In this document: one piece after another, positions 60,011-64,000 of the stretch
Layout: each line of letters starts with the position of its first letter
Position numbering within the stretch: the stretch's first letter is position 1
Assembly: GCA_001600095.1 (NCBI GenBank)
Contig: BCIX01000007.1
Location: 372,001 to 436,000, forward strand
Source of the DNA: Bullera alba
Lineage: Eukaryota; Basidiomycota; Tremellomycetes; Tremellales; Bulleraceae
Direction of reading: 5' to 3'
DNA length: 64,000 bases
Program-made: the position numbers and the translations under genes
Notes under the pieces: generated by a model
What the model was told of the DNA's origin: nothing
Database searches by the model: none
What the model saw: the letters and a program-made list of their open reading frames with translations, nothing else

Positions 60011-63000
60011 ATGTCCAAGCGAGGGTCATTCGGCTCGCGAGGGAGTTTTCGAGGAGGTTCCAACACGCGATTCACCGGCAAAAGAGGATCATTCCGAGGG
60101 TCCGGCAGGGGTAGAGGAGGCGGCGGTGTCGCCTATGGGATTGATAGACCCGCACCTCAACGAGAGGATGATGGGTCGGCTCAAGCGGAGCGGTTCGAGG
60201 AGATCAAAGTCGCCGATGAGATAGACGCAAAGCTGGGCTTTGAGCGGTTTGAGAGTGGTCTCCACAGCGGAGAATCCAAAGTCGGTTGGCTGGTCAATAT
60301 GCACCAGGTGAGTCGACAGCTGATGTGAATTAAGGCTGTAAGCTGATATAGGGTGATAGACGATATTGCAGACTGACACCCATGTGGGAGGCCTGGCCGC
60401 TGTGGATTTCTACTTTATCCAGAATGATGGAGGGTCGTTCAAGGCGACGATACCGTACGAACCGTACTTCTACGTCACGTGCAGAGTGAGTCTACAGTGG
60501 GACTTGGTTAGAGAGTTGTTGTGAGTTTCCTCGCTGACTTTCGTAGCCCGGGACCGAGACGATAGTAGAGGAATGGGCGTTGAAACGGTTCGAGGGGACC
60601 TTGGTTAGGGCCGAACGGGAGAAGAAGTGGGATCTCGATTTGGTGAGTACACCTCGTCCTGACATCGTGTTTGGTGACTGACCTCGATGTAGCCGAATCA
60701 CCTGCTATCTGCCCCTCCAGTATTTCTCAAGCTCTTCTTCCACAACACCCAAGACCTATACCAAGTCCGAAGGGAACTCCAACCCCTCGCCACTTCAAAC
60801 TCGGCAAAGCTGTCTGCGGTGGACGCCTACGCCGATGTAGTTGGCATGTCCGCCAACACCCACGGTATGGGCGACGACGACGATCACAAAGCCGCCTGGG
60901 GATCCGAGGAGACCGAGAAGAAGAGGAAGGAGAGGGAGCCCAGCGAGTGCATTATCGATATCAGGGAACATGATATCGCGTACTATCTTCGAGTAGCCAT
61001 CGATCTCGGTGAGTGACCCGTATGCTCCGAGGGAGGGGGATCTGACAATCTCATCAATTTAGATATCCGGGTCGGATTGTGGTATAGTGTCACCTCTCAA
61101 GCTGGAGCGATCAAAGTTGAAAAGATCCCTTCACTAGTCAAACGAGCCGAACCTGTGGTCATGGCCTACGACATAGAAACGACGAAACAGCCTCTCAAGT
61201 TCCCAGATCAGCAGACGGATCAGATCATGATGATATCATACATGATAGATGGGCAGGGGTATCTCATCACAAATCGAGAGATTGTCAGTGAGGACATCGA
61301 GGACTTCGAATACACTCCGAAAGACGAGTATCAAGGAGAGTTTACAATCTTCAATGAACAAGACGAGGTGAGCTTGCTAATCATTCTGCTATCTGGTGGA
61401 ATAGCAATCTGACTTTTCTGCTAGGCCGCTCTGATACGCCGGTGGTTTGAACATATCAGAGAGTCGAGACCGACGGTCATGGCGACGTATAACGGTGACA
61501 GTTTCGATTTCCCTTTTGTCGACGTTCGCGCCAAGATCCACGGAATCAGCATGTACGATGAGATCGGGTTCAAGCCGGACAACGAGCTGGAATACAAGAG
61601 CCGGGCATGTATGCACATGGACTGCTTCAGGTGAGCTACAAAAGCCACGATCGGACCGGGAAAAACTGACCAGAGATTAGATGGGTGAAGCGAGACTCGT
61701 ACCTGCCTCAAGGGTCGCAAGGTCTCAAAGCCGTCACAACGGCAAAGTTGGGCTACAATCCCACCGAGCTCGACCCAGAGCTGATGACACCGTGAGTTCA
61801 TGGGGTCTTTGGAGCCTGAGCCAGTCACTGATGAGATGGTGCCCGTAGATACGCGATGGAACAGCCTCACCTGCTCGCGCAGTATTCGGTATCCGATGCC
61901 GTTGCGACGTACTACCTGTACATGAAATACGTCCACCCTTTCATTTTCTCCCTGTGTAACATCATCCCACTGAACCCAGATGAGGTTTTGCGAAAGGGAT
62001 CTGGAACGCTGTGCGAAACCCTGCTCATGGTGAGTACTAGCTGCCGCCATCCCGAGAGCCTGTAAGCTGACCACTGCAATAGGTTGAAGCGTACCAAGCT
62101 CATATCGTCATGCCAAATCGACACGAGGATCCCCACGGAGTGACATACGAAGGTCACCTGCTCGCTTCGGAGACGTATGTCGGAGGTCACGTCGAAGCTC
62201 TTGAGGCTGGTGTCTTCAGAAGCGATATTGCCACAAACTTCAAGGTGGAGCCGAGTGCCATACAAAAGCTCATCGACGATCTCGACGCCGCGCTCACATT
62301 CTCCTTGAAGGAGGAAGGCAAGCTCACCATCGACGACGTCGAAAACTACGACGAGGTCAAAGGACAGATTCAGACAGCACTCGAGGTGATGCGAGACGAG
62401 CCGAATCGACTGGACAAGCCGCTCATCTACCACTTGGACGTCGCCGCAATGTACCCGAATATCATGCTGTCAAATCGGCTTCAGCCCGACTCTGTCAAGG
62501 ACGAAGCGGCGTGTGCAACGTGCGACTACAATCGACCGGACAAAGTGTGCGATCGACGCATGGAGTGGGCTTGGAGAGGAGAGTACTTCCCGGCAAAGAG
62601 GGACGAGGTGAACATGGTCAGATATGCGCTCGAGCAGGAAATGTTCCCGTCCAAATGGCCAAATGGTCCCAAACGGCGGTTTGTCGATCTTGGCAATGTG
62701 GAGCAATCTGCCTTGATACACAAGCGACTCGGCGATTACTCGAGAAAGGTGTACAGGAAGACGCACGAGACCAAAGTCGTCACCAAGACCGCCATCATCT
62801 GCCAGAGGGAGAACTCGTTCTATATCGACACGGTGCGAGCGTTCCGAGATCGTCGATACGAGTACAAGGGTCTACACAAGACGTGGAAGAAGAACCTCGA
62901 CAAGGCGATCGAAGAGGGTGGCGAGGTCGCGGCGGTCGACGAGGCGAAGAAGATGATCGTGCTTTACGACTCGCTCCAACTCGCCCACAAGTGTATCCTC

Positions 63001-64000
63001 AACTCGTTCTACGGATACGTCATGCGTAAAGGCGCCCGATGGTACTCTATGGAAATGGCGGGTATCACCTGTTTGACCGGCGCGAGTATCATCCAAATGG
63101 CCAGACAGCTCGTCGAGCAGATCGGTCGACCGCTCGAGTTGGACACGGATGGTATCTGGTGTATGCTGCCAGGGGTCTTTCCAGAGGACTTCTCGTTCAA
63201 GCTCAAGAACGGCAAGAAGTTTGGTATCTCGTACCCCTGTACAATGCTCAATCACCTCGTTCACGCCCAATACACCAACGATCAGTATCACGAGCTGGTC
63301 GACAAAGAGTCTGGCATCTACGAGGTCAAGAGCGAGAACTCGATCTTCTTCGAATTGGACGGTCCATACAAGGCGATGATCCTGCCTTCCTCGAAAGAAG
63401 AGGATAAATTGCTGAAAAAGCGATACGCGGTGTTCAACCCGGATGGATCGCTGGCCGAGCTCAAGGGTTTCGAAGTCAAGCGACGAGGAGAACTTCAGCT
63501 CATCAAGATCTTCCAATCGCAAATCTTTGACAAGTTCCTGCTTGGAACCACCATCGAAGAGTGCTATGCCGCAGTAGCACAGGTCGCCGATCAATGGTTG
63601 GACATCTTGCAGTCTAAAGCGTCAAGCTTGAACGACGACGAGCTGGTCGACCTCATCGCCGAGAACAGGAGCATGTCCAAGACGTTGGCAGAGTATGGTA
63701 CTCAAAAATCGACATCGATTAGTACCGCCAAACGACTTGCCGAGTTCCTCGGAGAGCAAATGGTGAAAGACAAAGGTCTTTCTTGTCGATTCATCATTTC
63801 CGCCAAACCCATCGGAGCGCCAGTCACCGAACGAGCCATCCCCGTCGCCATCTTCACCGCCGAACCCGCCATCAAACGACATTTCCTCAAGAAATGGCTC
63901 AAAGACAACTCGATCACCGAGTTTGACCTGAGGACGATCCTCGACTGGGGTTACTACACTGAGCGACTGGGTTCCGTCATCCAAAAGCTCATTACGATCC
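60011..64000 (+). CDS. POL2: DNA polymerase epsilon catalytic subunit, 3' end cut off
   Basis: Leading-strand replicative polymerase. Nine exons read by eye: 60011-60307, 60372-60485, 60547-60642, 60693-61008, 61063-61367, 61425-61630, 61681-61791, 61849-62029 and 62083 to beyond 64000. An Arg/Gly/Ser-rich N-terminus ([14 protein letters not shown]) precedes the conserved part. 3'-5' exonuclease: Exo [10 protein letters not shown] (about 61165), Exo [15 protein letters not shown] (about 61485-61525), Exo [15 protein letters not shown] (about 61885-61920). Polymerase: motif [16 protein letters not shown], motif [16 protein letters not shown] (about 63000-63045), motif [11 protein letters not shown] (about 63135-63165). 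[13 protein letters not shown] (about 62510-62550) has the Pol2 Fe-S cysteine spacing. The non-catalytic C-terminal half lies beyond the window. Confidence 0.97.

Overview
The window is nuclear DNA from a basidiomycete yeast, most likely of the Tremellales (Cryptococcus/Kwoniella group). The evidence is dense short spliceosomal introns (mostly 45-65 nt, GTGAGT donors, CTGAC-like branch points), strong use of CGA for arginine in highly expressed genes such as 6-phosphogluconate dehydrogenase, and a full DNMT5-type DNA methyltransferase. The assignment is inference; no rRNA or species marker is present. Nearly every gene is split by introns, so each CDS below is a start-to-stop span. Splice sites were read by eye for some genes and are quoted where checked.

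Layout. 1-2253 (+): 3' part of a tandem two-domain beta-hydroxyacid dehydrogenase. 2357-4492 (-): Elongator subunit ELP3. 5489-8500 (+): GRAM/VASt sterol-transfer protein. 8644-12149 (-): peroxisomal ABCD half-transporter. 13436-14369 (+): small CBS-domain protein. 14370-16358: 2 kb without a gene, with decamer repeats. 16359-17747 (+): FYVE-finger protein. 18108-20622 (+): SNM1/Artemis-type nuclease. 20756-28718 (-): DNMT5. 29057-29973 (-): PLP synthase glutaminase. 30372-31638 (+): glucose-6-phosphate 1-epimerase. About 31783-33466 (-): bZIP factor. 33467-35833: long region without a recognised gene, full of decamer repeats and ending in a pyrimidine-rich stretch. 35834-37830 (+): low-complexity regulator-like protein. 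About 38326-39531 (-): p23 co-chaperone. 39890-44814 (-): CAND1. 45240-45893 (+): mitochondrial S16. 46440-47985 (+): RNA polymerase I subunit RPA43. 48709-50855 (+): GND1. 51329-52419 (+): F-box protein. 52763-55083 (-): threonine deaminase ILV1. 55445-59531 (+): YPP1/TTC7. 60011 to the window end (+): DNA polymerase epsilon POL2, truncated.

The genes are mostly unrelated housekeeping and regulatory genes, as is normal for a fungal chromosome arm. There is no gene cluster, mobile element, CRISPR array or confident tRNA. The most notable gene is DNMT5, a chromodomain-methyltransferase-SNF2 fusion known in Cryptococcus as a maintenance-type CpG methyltransferase of heterochromatin. The most notable unexplained signal is a recurrent 10-bp-period tandem duplication in noncoding DNA (about 14.7, 15.7, 16.0, 33.8, 34.1-34.7, 48.2 and 59.6 kb). 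Its unit sequence changes from place to place while its period stays at 10, and one 20-bp unit pair recurs in two regions 19 kb apart.
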